Shown: piece after piece, positions 8,301 through 15,861 of the stretch
Layout of the letters: every line of letters begins with the position of its first letter
Numbering within the stretch: the stretch's first letter is position 1
Assembly (NCBI GenBank): GCA_963663525.2
Contig: CAXXHC010000001.1
Coordinates: forward strand, 1,178,001 to 1,242,000
Length of the DNA: 64,000 nucleotides
Origin: G963663525 sp963663525
GTDB taxonomy: Bacteria; Myxococcota_A; SURF-8; G963663525
Reading direction: 5' to 3'
The notes under the pieces: generated by a model
Seen by the model: only the letters and a program-made list of their open reading frames with translations
Databases searched by the model: none
What the model was told of the DNA's origin: nothing
Made by a program: the position numbers and the translations under genes

Positions 8301-9591
8301 GATTCTCGTAGCATTCCTCGTAGGGATCGCCCAGATAAGTATCGGGACAATAGCATATGCTGTCGTAACAATACGCCTCATCGCCACAGGTCATCTCGTC
8401 GCAGGGATCGATGCAACCATCCACGCCGTAATCGGCATAGCCGGGAATGCAGTAGCACTCCCCGTTCGTACAGTAGGAATTCGCCCCACAAGTCACAGAT
8501 TCGCAGAGATTCTGGCAACTTACGTCCGGGTCTCCATCGTAGCCATCCAAGCATCGGCACGCTCCCGAATCGGTACAGTAGGCGTTTTGCCCACAGGAAA
8601 CGCCCGAGCATTCATCGGAAACCACGCAACCATCGTTGGGATCTCCGGTATATCCCGGCAGACATTCGCAGAAATAAAAATCACAATAGCTGTTCTCTCC
8701 GCATTGCAGCGTGTCGCAATGCGTTTTGCATTCGACCAAAGGATCTCCCGAAGCATTGGGAATACATTCGCACTTTCCAAAGACGCATTCCGCATTGATT
8801 CCGCAGGTTTCCAACCCGCAGGAAGCACTTTTTACGCAACCCATCCTGGGATCGCCCACGAATCCCCCGTTACACCGACATGTCCCATTGGAACAATGGG
8901 CGTTGGAACCACAATTCACCCCCCGACAAGCATCGGAAGGCAACACGCACACTTCCGTAGGGTCACCTTCGTAGCCCTCGTCACACACACAATCTCCTTC
9001 CGTGCAATGGGCATTCGCTCCACATTGAACGCCTGCACAAGAATCGATCGGAGTGCAACCGGTTTCGGGATCGCCTTCGTAACCGTCGTCGCAGATGCAC
9101 GCCCCGTTGCTGCAGTGGGCGTAGTCGCCGCATTGAACCGTAGCGCAGGATTGGACTGGCGTGCAGGACGTCAACGGGTCGCCTTCGTAGCCGTCGTCGC
9201 AGACGCAGAATCCTTCCGTGCAATGGGCGTTTTCTCCACATTGAATCGCTTCACAGAGATCCGAAAGGGTGCAGCCTGTGACGGGATCGCCCTCGAACCC
9301 GTAATCACACATGCAAAGTCCCTGATTGCAATGGGCGTGAGGACCGCAAAGGACGTTTCCACAAGGATCGATGATCGTACAGCCCGTCTCGGCATTGCCC
9401 TGGTAGCCGTCGTTGCATACGCAAGCCCCTTCCGAGCAGCGGGCATTTTCTCCGCATTGAACCGATTCACAGGAATTGGAGGAGTCGCCTTCCACTTCCC
9501 CTACGTTGTCGAAACAACCTCCGAAAAGGATCAGTGAACCTATAAGCGCAATAAATACCTTCCCCTGGCAAATATTTCCCATCCAAGACAT
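5305..9591 (-). CDS. Giant Cys-rich EGF-like repeat surface lipoprotein
   Basis: About 1,428 aa. The ATG at 9591 is chosen over upstream codons because GGAG lies 7 bp before it and it opens directly into a lipoprotein signal (VFIALIGSLILFGGC, Cys lipidated). The mature N-terminus carries 11 tandem modules of about 36 residues with the pattern C-x4-C-G-x2-A-x-C-x4-C-x-C-x2-G-[YF]-x-G-[DN]-P, then one more canonical EGF module (CLEHGGCNGHG). A bacterial Ig-like stretch (about 500-590) follows, then a long region without recognised domain. The last 250 residues are a second Cys-rich region of EB or dickkopf-like spacing. It is probably an outer-surface adhesion or matrix protein. It stands alone between mobile DNA and tRNA-Leu. 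Confidence 0.8.
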   Translation of the reverse strand: MSWMGNICQGKVFIALIGSLILFGGCFDNVGEVEGDSSNSCESVQCGENARCSEGACVCNDGYQGNAETGCTIIDPCGNVLCGPHAHCNQGLCMCDYGFEGDPVTGCTLSDLCEAIQCGENAHCTEGFCVCDDGYEGDPLTSCTPVQSCATVQCGDYAHCSNGACICDDGYEGDPETGCTPIDSCAGVQCGANAHCTEGDCVCDEGYEGDPTEVCVLPSDACRGVNCGSNAHCSNGTCRCNGGFVGDPRMGCVKSASCGLETCGINAECVFGKCECIPNASGDPLVECKTHCDTLQCGENSYCDFYFCECLPGYTGDPNDGCVVSDECSGVSCGQNAYCTDSGACRCLDGYDGDPDVSCQNLCESVTCGANSYCTNGECYCIPGYADYGVDGCIDPCDEMTCGDEAYCYDSICYCPDTYLGDPYEECYENLCLEHGGCNGHGQCVPRTGVCDCYENYAGTVCDECASGFANYPDCLENQWYEIDRIVIDHSGGYLSLEASVQLSVHAENSRGDSVPIPDDQTLTWTSTQPSIINIGRYSGRLYCDAAGEAEVYAKLQPLNLVSERVTFTCLAEPSEDNIRVVLVDARTKQPIENAYIFLNNDYLIGPNEGSEGNPYYYQILNVASECSDGCDYHIFHEDYDYMSVFGLKGNDFYFELQSNEELGRTGGIRAEFDKSLMPSTSNEIWSAQAAFPLRGDLSNLRDPSFSSDPVTTLIQVGSILNEYIPIPSGVELELSGSTMKEGFQILAPENAASTAWAFGYSYGLNEYIGEIAPYFNDLDDIDFLKMASISHSFAEDGWHGLLSPLSLHTVTKTWDDTEPTYLDNLPVADDLVFRRSFEQSVEITISEQIPWIGSGNCGEGVYGMVAAMKPGEGLIPLGFGFGYNEGECFTGSFDIRYAPRHSGLEGLPLYVILGAQNQETMQNILNNQNDDAAFNILFSVSPQMYLAPIFTYPFGSVVVKKIEADEAMPESLTFDDFGTFDVSMAVEVSESMIAIENAPDTNATFFRMTIESESDEYTSSWQRRYWHFYVPADTAGSYSLNGLFILDVSRISGMRKITAAKLNSDGNPVSYRELFENNNTNMDRLNEMFERYTFFSQSNEASECETNCSAFEYCDVYHYPSPICREISCQCCHESDPCDGSDECTWIGSDYGYCALSCTEDSDCAGGFECIGGYCKVMSGKVCPTDLGETCAPYGTSSPGRVCNFGTLWPGRSCESGDACIGVSADSSSSESQCDTNQDCVEMGYGENGYCDWTYGGYCGLSLCVSECDFQGECPTGMCPMLISSGSTCVCIPATSSYAQCNGDQSPGEVCEYDGSDSTMYFQGLYCEENSVCFSYSETTAFECDESSSTADEDCVEIVGPGSICQDSYCRMSFCAGQSTKDSEGNCDCSDFTGPNGEQTYDIGFSYDEYPNRCWCAPPPYGASSGE

Positions 9592-9709
9592 GGCGCTCTC
9601 CGTTTCGGTGCTGTGTGATTTCTCCAACATATTCAACGAGTATAGCGCAATTGCGACTAATGACAAGTCCGAATTGGAGAATCGTTTATGCCGAAATAGC
9701 GACTATTGG

Positions 9710-9749
9710 ATAGTGCCGACATGAGAAGTCGAATATCCTGAGCATAATG
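9710..9749 (+). mobile_element. Relic of an IS5-type terminus
   Basis: The sequence beginning ATAGTGCCGACATGAGAAGT aligns, with scattered substitutions, to the left end of the IS5-type element at 1151-1190 (about 32 of 40 by eye). No transposase or second end follows, so this is a fragment of an older insertion. It lies upstream of the EGF-repeat lipoprotein gene. Confidence 0.6.
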
Positions 9750-9927
9750 TCCACATCACGCTTTTATTTTCGAAGTAGTGATTTTTGCATCATGACGCAG
9801 CATCGATGACAATTCGGGCAAGCAGTCAAGCACTGACATGGTAGTCTAAAAAGTTTATTTCAAGCCCCAGGATTTTACTGCCGAGTGAATAGGGAAGCGG
9901 AAGATGGCAAGGGAAAATGGGAAAAGT

Positions 9928-10013
9928 TGGTAGGGCCGGGGGGACTTGAACCCCCACATCCTTGCGGATAGCGGATTTTAAGTCCGCTGTGTCTACCATT
10001 CCACCACGGCCCC
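9928..10013 (-). tRNA. tRNA-Leu (anticodon UAA)
   Basis: An 86-nt class II tRNA. The acceptor GGGGCCG pairs with CGGCCCU (one G-U), followed by discriminator A and an encoded CCA (complement at 9928-9930). The D arm is of the TGGTGGAATGGTAGACAC type. The anticodon stem GCGGA/TCCGC carries the loop CTTAAAA with anticodon TAA. A variable arm (TATCCGCAAGGATG) and a T arm GGGGG-TTCAAGT-CCCCC follow. All stems form. Confidence 0.97.
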
Positions 10014-10068
10014 GCAGACATGCGGCCAAGTGTAACCACAAGGTTTCCTTTCTGGCAAGGAAAGTTTA

Positions 10069-10243
10069 GCCCGCATTATTCATGAGGATCGTAGCGAGAC
10101 GACGAAAACCGAAGATATTTCAAGAAGTTGGAGCGATTTTCACCCGCAGGCATACTGAACAGTCTGTCGAGGATGAAAATCGGGAAACAAGTGAAAGATC
10201 GAGAATTTTCAAGTCGTAGTAGGTTTTCGTGAATTTTCCGGGT
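10069..10243 (+). repeat. MITE-like repeat family 1, copy A (175 bp)
   Basis: TA-flanked element (TA at 10067-10068 and 10244-10245) with terminal inverted repeats of the GCCCGCATTATTCATGA type, the right end diverged to an ATTTTCCGGGT form. It contains the diagnostic core GATTTTCACCCGCAGG and GAGGATGAAAATC. It is oriented as copies C and D and lies 55 bp upstream of tRNA-Leu. Nothing else is evident up to 10447. Confidence 0.85.
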
Positions 10244-10447
10244 TAAAGATGTAAATTGATTCCAACTTTCGGATGGTTACCGCGGGCGAGTGATCCGGAC
10301 TATGGATTATATGAGGAGTTGATGCTCGTCTGTGATTCATCCCCTGGGAACAATCTTGTCCAAGTCAAGAGTTTAAAATGAATGGAAAATTGTCCTTTCA
10401 TGGGTTGTGTAGATATCGAATTGTACTTCCCAATGTGCTCTAACAAT

Positions 10448-12145
10448 TCAATTTCGCAGGCTTTTTTTATCGACTTTTCCCACTGCTGTTAAAGGAATTT
10501 CGTCAATGAATTCTATTGCTTTGGGAACTTTGTATGGAGCCATATTTTCTTTGCAATAATCCAGAACTTCCGCTTTCAGTTTCGTTCTGTCTTTATCCTT
10601 ATACGAATCAGTGGTCTGAATCACGCATTTAACGATCTCGCTTCCTGGCCTTTCAGGATTCGGCAAACCGACAATCGCACAGAGTTCAACAAACGGCAGT
10701 TCATAGAGCTTTTCCTCTACTTCCCTCGAAAACACCTTGAATCCATTGACAATCAGCATATCCTTCGCACGATCGACAATATGAACAAAACCCTTTTCAT
10801 CGATAAGACCAATATCTCCGGTAAACAGCCAGCGTTTTCCATCGATTTCTCGAATGGCATGATCCGTTTCTTCTGGACTGTTGTGATATCCGATCATTAC
10901 CTGCGGTCCGTTGCAAATCAACTCCCCTTCCTCTCCAAGAGGAACCTCTTTTGTACCGGTATCGATATCCACTATTTTTATATAAGTACTTGGCAACGGT
11001 AGACCAACCGAACCGATTTTCTTTTTCGTCTCGTGTGGACTGAAAGTAATAAAAGGGCTGGTCTCCGTCATGCCGTATGCTTCCATCAACATCCCTTTGC
11101 CTACAACGGCTTCCAGTTGATGGATTCCCTCTATAGAGAACGGTGCTGCTCCTGAACCACAAAATTTCAGATTGCTGAAATCAAGTTTCCTGAACTTCGG
11201 ATTGTCAACCAGCATCTGGTAAAGCGATGGGACATTCCCCAGTCCGGTCGGCTTGTATTTCCTGATTTCACCACAGATATGATTGGTGTTTCTCGGATCG
11301 GGAATCAGAATCTGCGTTCCGCCAAATGCCAACGCAAGCATTCCAAGACTCATCCCGGCCTGATGAAAGAATGGAAAACCGAAGCAGAATACTTCTTTCC
11401 CCCGTTCAAGCTTGAGCCAATTCTGAACCTGGCAATTGTTGGCAACGATGTTCCTGTGAGACAGCTGTGCCCCTTTCGGCAATCCGGTGGTTCCACCTGT
11501 GTACTGGATAAGACAAAGCTCCTGCGGATCTACTCTTACCGGTTTGTAGTCCGGACGGGTGGAATCAAGCACGAACTTAAAATCCGCTATCGTTCTTCCT
11601 GCCACCGGAACGACCTTGCCGATAGGAATTTTTTTAAAAAGTTTGGCGAAAAAGCCTTTCAGTTTAGGCATGTAGGCCGTGATTCCAGTGGGAAGAATGA
11701 CGGATAGGTCTGGCACATCGTCCATGTATTTGAAGAACTTATGCTCGTAAATCGCATCCAGGGTTACCAATGCTTTTACATCGGAATCTTTGAGTTGATG
11801 CGCCATTTCCTGGCCGGAAAGAAGAGGCGAAACTCCCGTAACCGTGCACCCGATCTTTATCGTCCCGGCGATGGCAATCGGAAACTGCGGTAAATTCGGA
11901 AGATTGATCCCAACCACATCTCCTCTTTTCAGTCCTGCCTGTTGAAGATAAGCGGCGAACCGTGAAGAAAGATCATCCAACTGCCCGAATGTCAGTGTAT
12001 TTCCCATGAAGTGAAGGGCGGGTCGATTGGGCTGGTCTCTCAACCCTGCCAGTAAAAGATCAAGGTAGGTTTCATCTGGAATGGTTATATCGGCTGGAAC
12101 GCCTTTGTCGTAAGACTTCAGCCAGGGCCTGTCACTGTACGACAT
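10448..12145 (-). CDS. Long-chain acyl-CoA ligase (FadD-type, AMP-forming)
   Basis: A 565-aa ANL-superfamily enzyme that activates fatty acids to acyl-CoA through an acyl-AMP intermediate. The P-loop-like A3 motif YTGGTTGLPKGA lies at 215-226. AYGMTETSPF (about 354) is the A5 motif. LFTGDIGLIDEKG and DRAKDMLIVNGFKV follow as A7/A8, and the A10 motif GKVDKKSL with the catalytic Lys lies at the extreme C-terminus. The length is typical for FadD. The acyl-CoA dehydrogenase lies upstream on the same strand with a gap of about 110 bp, so the two likely serve one beta-oxidation or lipid-remodelling pathway. No signal peptide, so cytoplasmic or membrane-peripheral. Confidence 0.9.
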   Translation of the reverse strand: MSYSDRPWLKSYDKGVPADITIPDETYLDLLLAGLRDQPNRPALHFMGNTLTFGQLDDLSSRFAAYLQQAGLKRGDVVGINLPNLPQFPIAIAGTIKIGCTVTGVSPLLSGQEMAHQLKDSDVKALVTLDAIYEHKFFKYMDDVPDLSVILPTGITAYMPKLKGFFAKLFKKIPIGKVVPVAGRTIADFKFVLDSTRPDYKPVRVDPQELCLIQYTGGTTGLPKGAQLSHRNIVANNCQVQNWLKLERGKEVFCFGFPFFHQAGMSLGMLALAFGGTQILIPDPRNTNHICGEIRKYKPTGLGNVPSLYQMLVDNPKFRKLDFSNLKFCGSGAAPFSIEGIHQLEAVVGKGMLMEAYGMTETSPFITFSPHETKKKIGSVGLPLPSTYIKIVDIDTGTKEVPLGEEGELICNGPQVMIGYHNSPEETDHAIREIDGKRWLFTGDIGLIDEKGFVHIVDRAKDMLIVNGFKVFSREVEEKLYELPFVELCAIVGLPNPERPGSEIVKCVIQTTDSYKDKDRTKLKAEVLDYCKENMAPYKVPKAIEFIDEIPLTAVGKVDKKSLRN

Positions 12146-12257
12146 GCGGAATCCTCCTTCGTGTTGGATGCCTTCCCCACCGCGATTCGCGGGAAGATGT
12201 TCTTCTCAACAGCAAAGAATTCCAGCCAAGGCCCGACCGTGATCGTGAAACGTTCTA

Positions 12258-13400
12258 TTATAGCCCCATAAACTTGGCCGCAATCCCTTTCATGATTTCA
12301 TTCGTACCCGCAAAGATCGACAGAACACGGATATCTCTCCACGCTCTTGCAATCGGGTACTCTTCGCAGTATCCATACCCTCCATGCAGTTGCAGACAGC
12401 GATCAGCCGTGCGTTTCGCCATCTCGGTCGTCCAGTATTTCGCCATGGCAACCTCGACAACCACCTTGTTGCCTTCCATATGCTCGGCGATAAGTTTGTC
12501 GAGGAAAGTTCGTCCAAGCTTGACTTCCGTAGCAATTTCAACAAGTTCAAACTGAGTGTTCTGGAATTTCGAAATCGGCTTCCCGAAAGCCTTGCGCTCC
12601 TTGCAGTACTCGATGGTCATTTCAAGCATACGCTCTGCACCAGCCACTGCCGCGATGGATGCCATCAGTCGCTCCTGCTGAAGCTTATCCATCAGCATCA
12701 TGAATCCCCCCCCTTTGAAACCAAGCAGGTTTTCTTTCGGTATACGGCAGTCATTGAAAAAGATTTCAGCCGTATCCTGTGAGCGCCAGCCGATTTTATC
12801 GATCTTTTTGCCTTTCTCGAACCCGGGAGTTCCGTCTTCCACAAGATAAAGGCTGATTGCCTCGTAGGGATTCTCAACCTTCGGATCTCTAGCCGCCACG
12901 ATGATAAGATCGCAATTGATGCCATTACTGATGAACGTTTTCTGTCCATCCAGAACGATCTTGTCATCATCTTCAATCGCTTTTGTCTTGATGTTGGCCA
13001 AATCGCTTCCGGTATTGGGTTCCGTCATCGCAATGGCCGTAATCATCTCCCCGGATATGCATTTGGGCAGGTACTTTTTCTTTTGTTCTTCGGAACCGTA
13101 AGCTGTGATATATGGCACGATCACATCGCTATGAAGTGGGGCAGCCAGTCCGGTATGATTTGTATACGATAGCTCTTCCGTCATGATTACCGAGTAAAGA
13201 AAATCGGCACCCAAACCTCCGTACTCTTCAGGAACATCCATGCAGAGAAATCCCTGCTCCCCCATCTTCCGCCAGATTTCTTTCGGCGTGATCCCGTTTT
13301 TCTCCCACTCTTCGACATGCGGTGTCACTTCCCGTTCGAAGAATCGTTTCAGGTTGTCGCGGAAAATTTGATGTTCGTCCGAAAATTTGAGTATTTCCAT
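12258..13400 (-). CDS. Acyl-CoA dehydrogenase, long-chain/isovaleryl-like
   Basis: A 380-aa flavoprotein that oxidises acyl-CoA to enoyl-CoA and passes electrons to ETF. The FAD-binding signature IAMTEPNTGSDLA lies at 123-135, followed by KERKAFGKPI (267-276) and LHGGYGY with the C-terminal IFAGTNEIM. The position holding the catalytic Glu in medium-chain enzymes is Ala here (IFAGT). The helix-G sequence QERL (Glu243) offers the alternative catalytic Glu used by long-chain and isovaleryl-CoA dehydrogenases. The substrate is therefore probably long or branched. It is likely expressed with the downstream acyl-CoA ligase. Confidence 0.9.
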   Translation of the reverse strand: MEILKFSDEHQIFRDNLKRFFEREVTPHVEEWEKNGITPKEIWRKMGEQGFLCMDVPEEYGGLGADFLYSVIMTEELSYTNHTGLAAPLHSDVIVPYITAYGSEEQKKKYLPKCISGEMITAIAMTEPNTGSDLANIKTKAIEDDDKIVLDGQKTFISNGINCDLIIVAARDPKVENPYEAISLYLVEDGTPGFEKGKKIDKIGWRSQDTAEIFFNDCRIPKENLLGFKGGGFMMLMDKLQQERLMASIAAVAGAERMLEMTIEYCKERKAFGKPISKFQNTQFELVEIATEVKLGRTFLDKLIAEHMEGNKVVVEVAMAKYWTTEMAKRTADRCLQLHGGYGYCEEYPIARAWRDIRVLSIFAGTNEIMKGIAAKFMGL

Positions 13401-14221
13401 GATTTACCTATCTGAATTTAGTCTGACACCAATAGCCTTCATTTTCTTTCACAAGCATTGCTGTTGTTTCGTTGCAGATGCTCTCATCCATGATGCAGTG
13501 AAAGACTGCCGTTTGCCCATTTGAAACGAAACCATTTAAATACTGTTTACATCTCTGCGTCGCACCCAAAGCATGGCATTCAAGCTTGTTTTCTCAGACC
13601 TGACTCAAAGCACAGTTCGACAGGATAAGCATTTAACTTCAACACTTTAACCGTGTAGTATTCTCTCTCTTTTCAGATCTTTGGGCACGATTTCCTAAAA
13701 AATCGAGTGCTTCCCTGATCTCGTGTCGTTATTTGTTTCGGATGAATCACTATATTTTGAATTCTACTCCTGACATTGTGAATGTCAACCTTGGTGGAGA
13801 TGATGTCGCTTTTTTCGTGAGCCTCAACAAGAGTTGCAGGAATTTCCGATTCATCATTGCAATCATTTGAATTGACAGTAATTTTTCGATGAAAATGAAG
13901 AGGACAGGCGACCGAGATAGAGGCAAATTTAGACCATGGACGTGAAAATGAGTGAAAATTGAGGCCAATGTCTTTATTTGACCTGACGTGATGAGTTGTT
14001 GCCTCTGTGGTCGTTTCGGCCATGTTGTCCAGCCCGACAATCGGCAATATCGATCAAAACCCGCATTCTAATACACTTTTTATAGCACACATTAAGCCGA
14101 AACGGCGAAAAAGGTGGTCCTTTGAAAAAGCACAGTGGACTCAAAGGAATGAACTCTCCCCGGATCGCTTGACATGAACAAGGCCTTAAAAAGTAGCCTT
14201 TTGTTCTATAATATCATGTAG
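13401..14221 (+). other. 821-bp intergenic region without a supported gene
   Basis: An A+T-rich stretch between two minus-strand genes. Short overlapping frames on the minus strand (13673-14047 and 13750-14040) have no ribosome site and no family character. A weak hairpin (AAGGC/GCCTT at about 14183-14206) could terminate the flippase-like gene. Nothing else is recognised. Confidence 0.45.
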
Positions 14222-15220
14222 TTATTTTAACGAGCCCCGAAACTCGAGGATATATTTTCTGCCGATCACGAGGCATATCACGCCGAGGGTTGATTTGACC
14301 GTCAAGTTGAATAGGATGATAGCGTTTGAAAAGGCATCTATCGTTGCAATCGATTCAATGGTGTGTGCGCCTTTCCCGACCACGAAGGTGACCAGCAGCG
14401 CTCTGGCTGCAAGTTGACCGCTGCCCAGTCCGGATATCGTGATAGGCAGCGTTGTGATGAAGATCACAGCGGGGTAGACGGAGAAGAATCCCGCTATACT
14501 GACCTGAATTCCGAAAAGCCCAATGACATAATAGTCCACCACGACCATCATGAGCGTGGGCGGCAAGCGCAGCAGAACAAACTTCAGATAATCCACAGGT
14601 TTCAGACTGCGAAAGATGGAAAAAAAACTACGCCTTGTGATGAAATGAAGAAAGCGCAGGTGATGTTCGATCGGCCAGAAAAAGGCATGAAGAATGAAAA
14701 GAAGGCACAAGGAAACCGAAAGGTAGAAAACACTACTGCTGTAGGCTACTTGGGTAGATGCATGGCCAAGTTCCTGGTTCGAGAGAATGCCAATCGCCGT
14801 AATGAAAGACAGGTTGAAGACATCGATACCATTCAGTACGAGCAGCGCCCCCAGGCCTTTGGGAAGTGGCTGGGTCTTTTTTTCTCGGATAAAATAGGAT
14901 AGCAACAGGGTGCTGATATTGTAATTGAAAAAACGAAGGATCAAGGAAAAGCCCTTTAACAGGACGATTTCCGAATAGTTGAAGACGATGGATATGCGCC
15001 GAAGAATGAGTTGGATCTGCCAGCACTCGTATAAAAAACCGACGATGACGGAAAACGAAATGAGCAGGGCAAATTGAAGGAGGCTTACTTCGGAAAGGGT
15101 GTCCAAAATGAAGTCGATGTCGGTCGTTGCGATGACATAGCCCATCAGAACGGCGGTAAAAAGGCATATCATCAACGATTGCGTTGCGTTCTGTTTGAAA
15201 AGTTGGATTAAAAATTTCAT
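14222..15220 (-). CDS. Flippase-like / lysylphosphatidylglycerol synthase TM-family protein
   Basis: A 332-aa integral membrane protein of the UPF0104 type (the N-terminal flippase half of MprF). About eight hydrophobic helices are visible. The family-typical segment SGLGSGQLAARAL occurs near residue 260, and a WQIQLILRRI loop follows the second helix. It lacks the soluble aminoacyl-transferase domain of MprF. It probably moves or organises a lipid or lipid-linked intermediate. The divergent gene 640 bp away starts a probable glycan locus, a suggestive link only. The start ATG at 15220 is the first in frame. Confidence 0.75.
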   Translation of the reverse strand: MKFLIQLFKQNATQSLMICLFTAVLMGYVIATTDIDFILDTLSEVSLLQFALLISFSVIVGFLYECWQIQLILRRISIVFNYSEIVLLKGFSLILRFFNYNISTLLLSYFIREKKTQPLPKGLGALLVLNGIDVFNLSFITAIGILSNQELGHASTQVAYSSSVFYLSVSLCLLFILHAFFWPIEHHLRFLHFITRRSFFSIFRSLKPVDYLKFVLLRLPPTLMMVVVDYYVIGLFGIQVSIAGFFSVYPAVIFITTLPITISGLGSGQLAARALLVTFVVGKGAHTIESIATIDAFSNAIILFNLTVKSTLGVICLVIGRKYILEFRGSLK

Positions 15221-15401
15221 ATGTGGTCGTGGCCGTTCTTATTTCTCAAGTTCCGGGGTTCGCCGAAACAACATAACCATTTGATATGATTAAGCAATAG
15301 ATTCCTTGGGGTGTTTTAGGTTGGTGTTGGCGACAAACCTACCAACCCATTTCCCCTGAGGAGCCATGCACAAGCATACTCGAACCGTTTGCGAACTGCT
15401 A

Positions 15402-15577
15402 GCCCGGAAAATTCATGAAGAATCTACTGCGACTTGAAAACTCTTGATCTTTCACTCGTTTCCCGATTTTCATCCTCGACAGACTGTTCAGTATGCCTCC
15501 GGGTGAAAATCGCTCCAACTTCATGAAGTATCGTCGGTTTTCGGCGTCTCGCTACGATCCTCATGAATTTTCCGGGC
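15402..15577 (-). repeat. MITE-like repeat family 1, copy B (176 bp)
   Basis: TA-flanked (15400-15401 and 15578-15579). The ends are GCCCGGAAAATTCATGA and its near-exact complement TCATGAATTTTCCGGGC, so this copy shows the best-preserved terminal inverted repeats of the ATTTTCC subtype. It is inverted relative to copies A, C and D. It does not abut a recognised gene. Confidence 0.88.
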
Positions 15578-15724
15578 TAGCCCCATTGAGCGCTGATCCT
15601 TGCATTGTCTTGATTATTGCCGAAATGGCAGGTATTTTCAAACAAGTCACTCGAATATGGGGGTGATTCAAATGTGGGGAAAATCGCTGTTCTTTCAGAA
15701 AAACATGGATTTAGAGTAGAGATT

Positions 15725-15800
15725 GGATGATTTTCACCCGACAATTTTTAAAAAAGACCTTTTGAGTCGGATGAAATCACCCGACCGCGATTTTTCCTAC
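15725..15800 (+). repeat. Hairpin repeat family 4, copy 1
   Basis: About 76 bp shared with 31507-31578 (GATTTTCACCCGACAATTTT, then GTCGG-TGAAATCACCC, then CGATTTTTCCTAC). Its two halves are mutually complementary, so it can fold into a long hairpin. It lies 60 bp upstream of the 850-aa membrane protein gene and may sit in that gene's leader. Confidence 0.7.
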
Positions 15801-15861
15801 AAAAAGATTCACACCCCTCGAATATCAAGGAATTCCCATGCTGTTGTTGGGCGAATACTAG

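Noticed and set aside
8122..9537. 471-codon open frame antisense to the EGF-repeat gene
   Set aside because: It mirrors the codon periodicity and low complexity of the Cys-rich repeats on the other strand and has no ribosome site or family pattern.
9826..10041. Short frame across the tRNA-Leu gene
   Set aside because: Classic spurious translation of a tRNA; the cloverleaf is complete.
13673..14047. Two minus-strand frames in the 13.4-14.2 kb gap
   Set aside because: No start context and no recognisable protein character.
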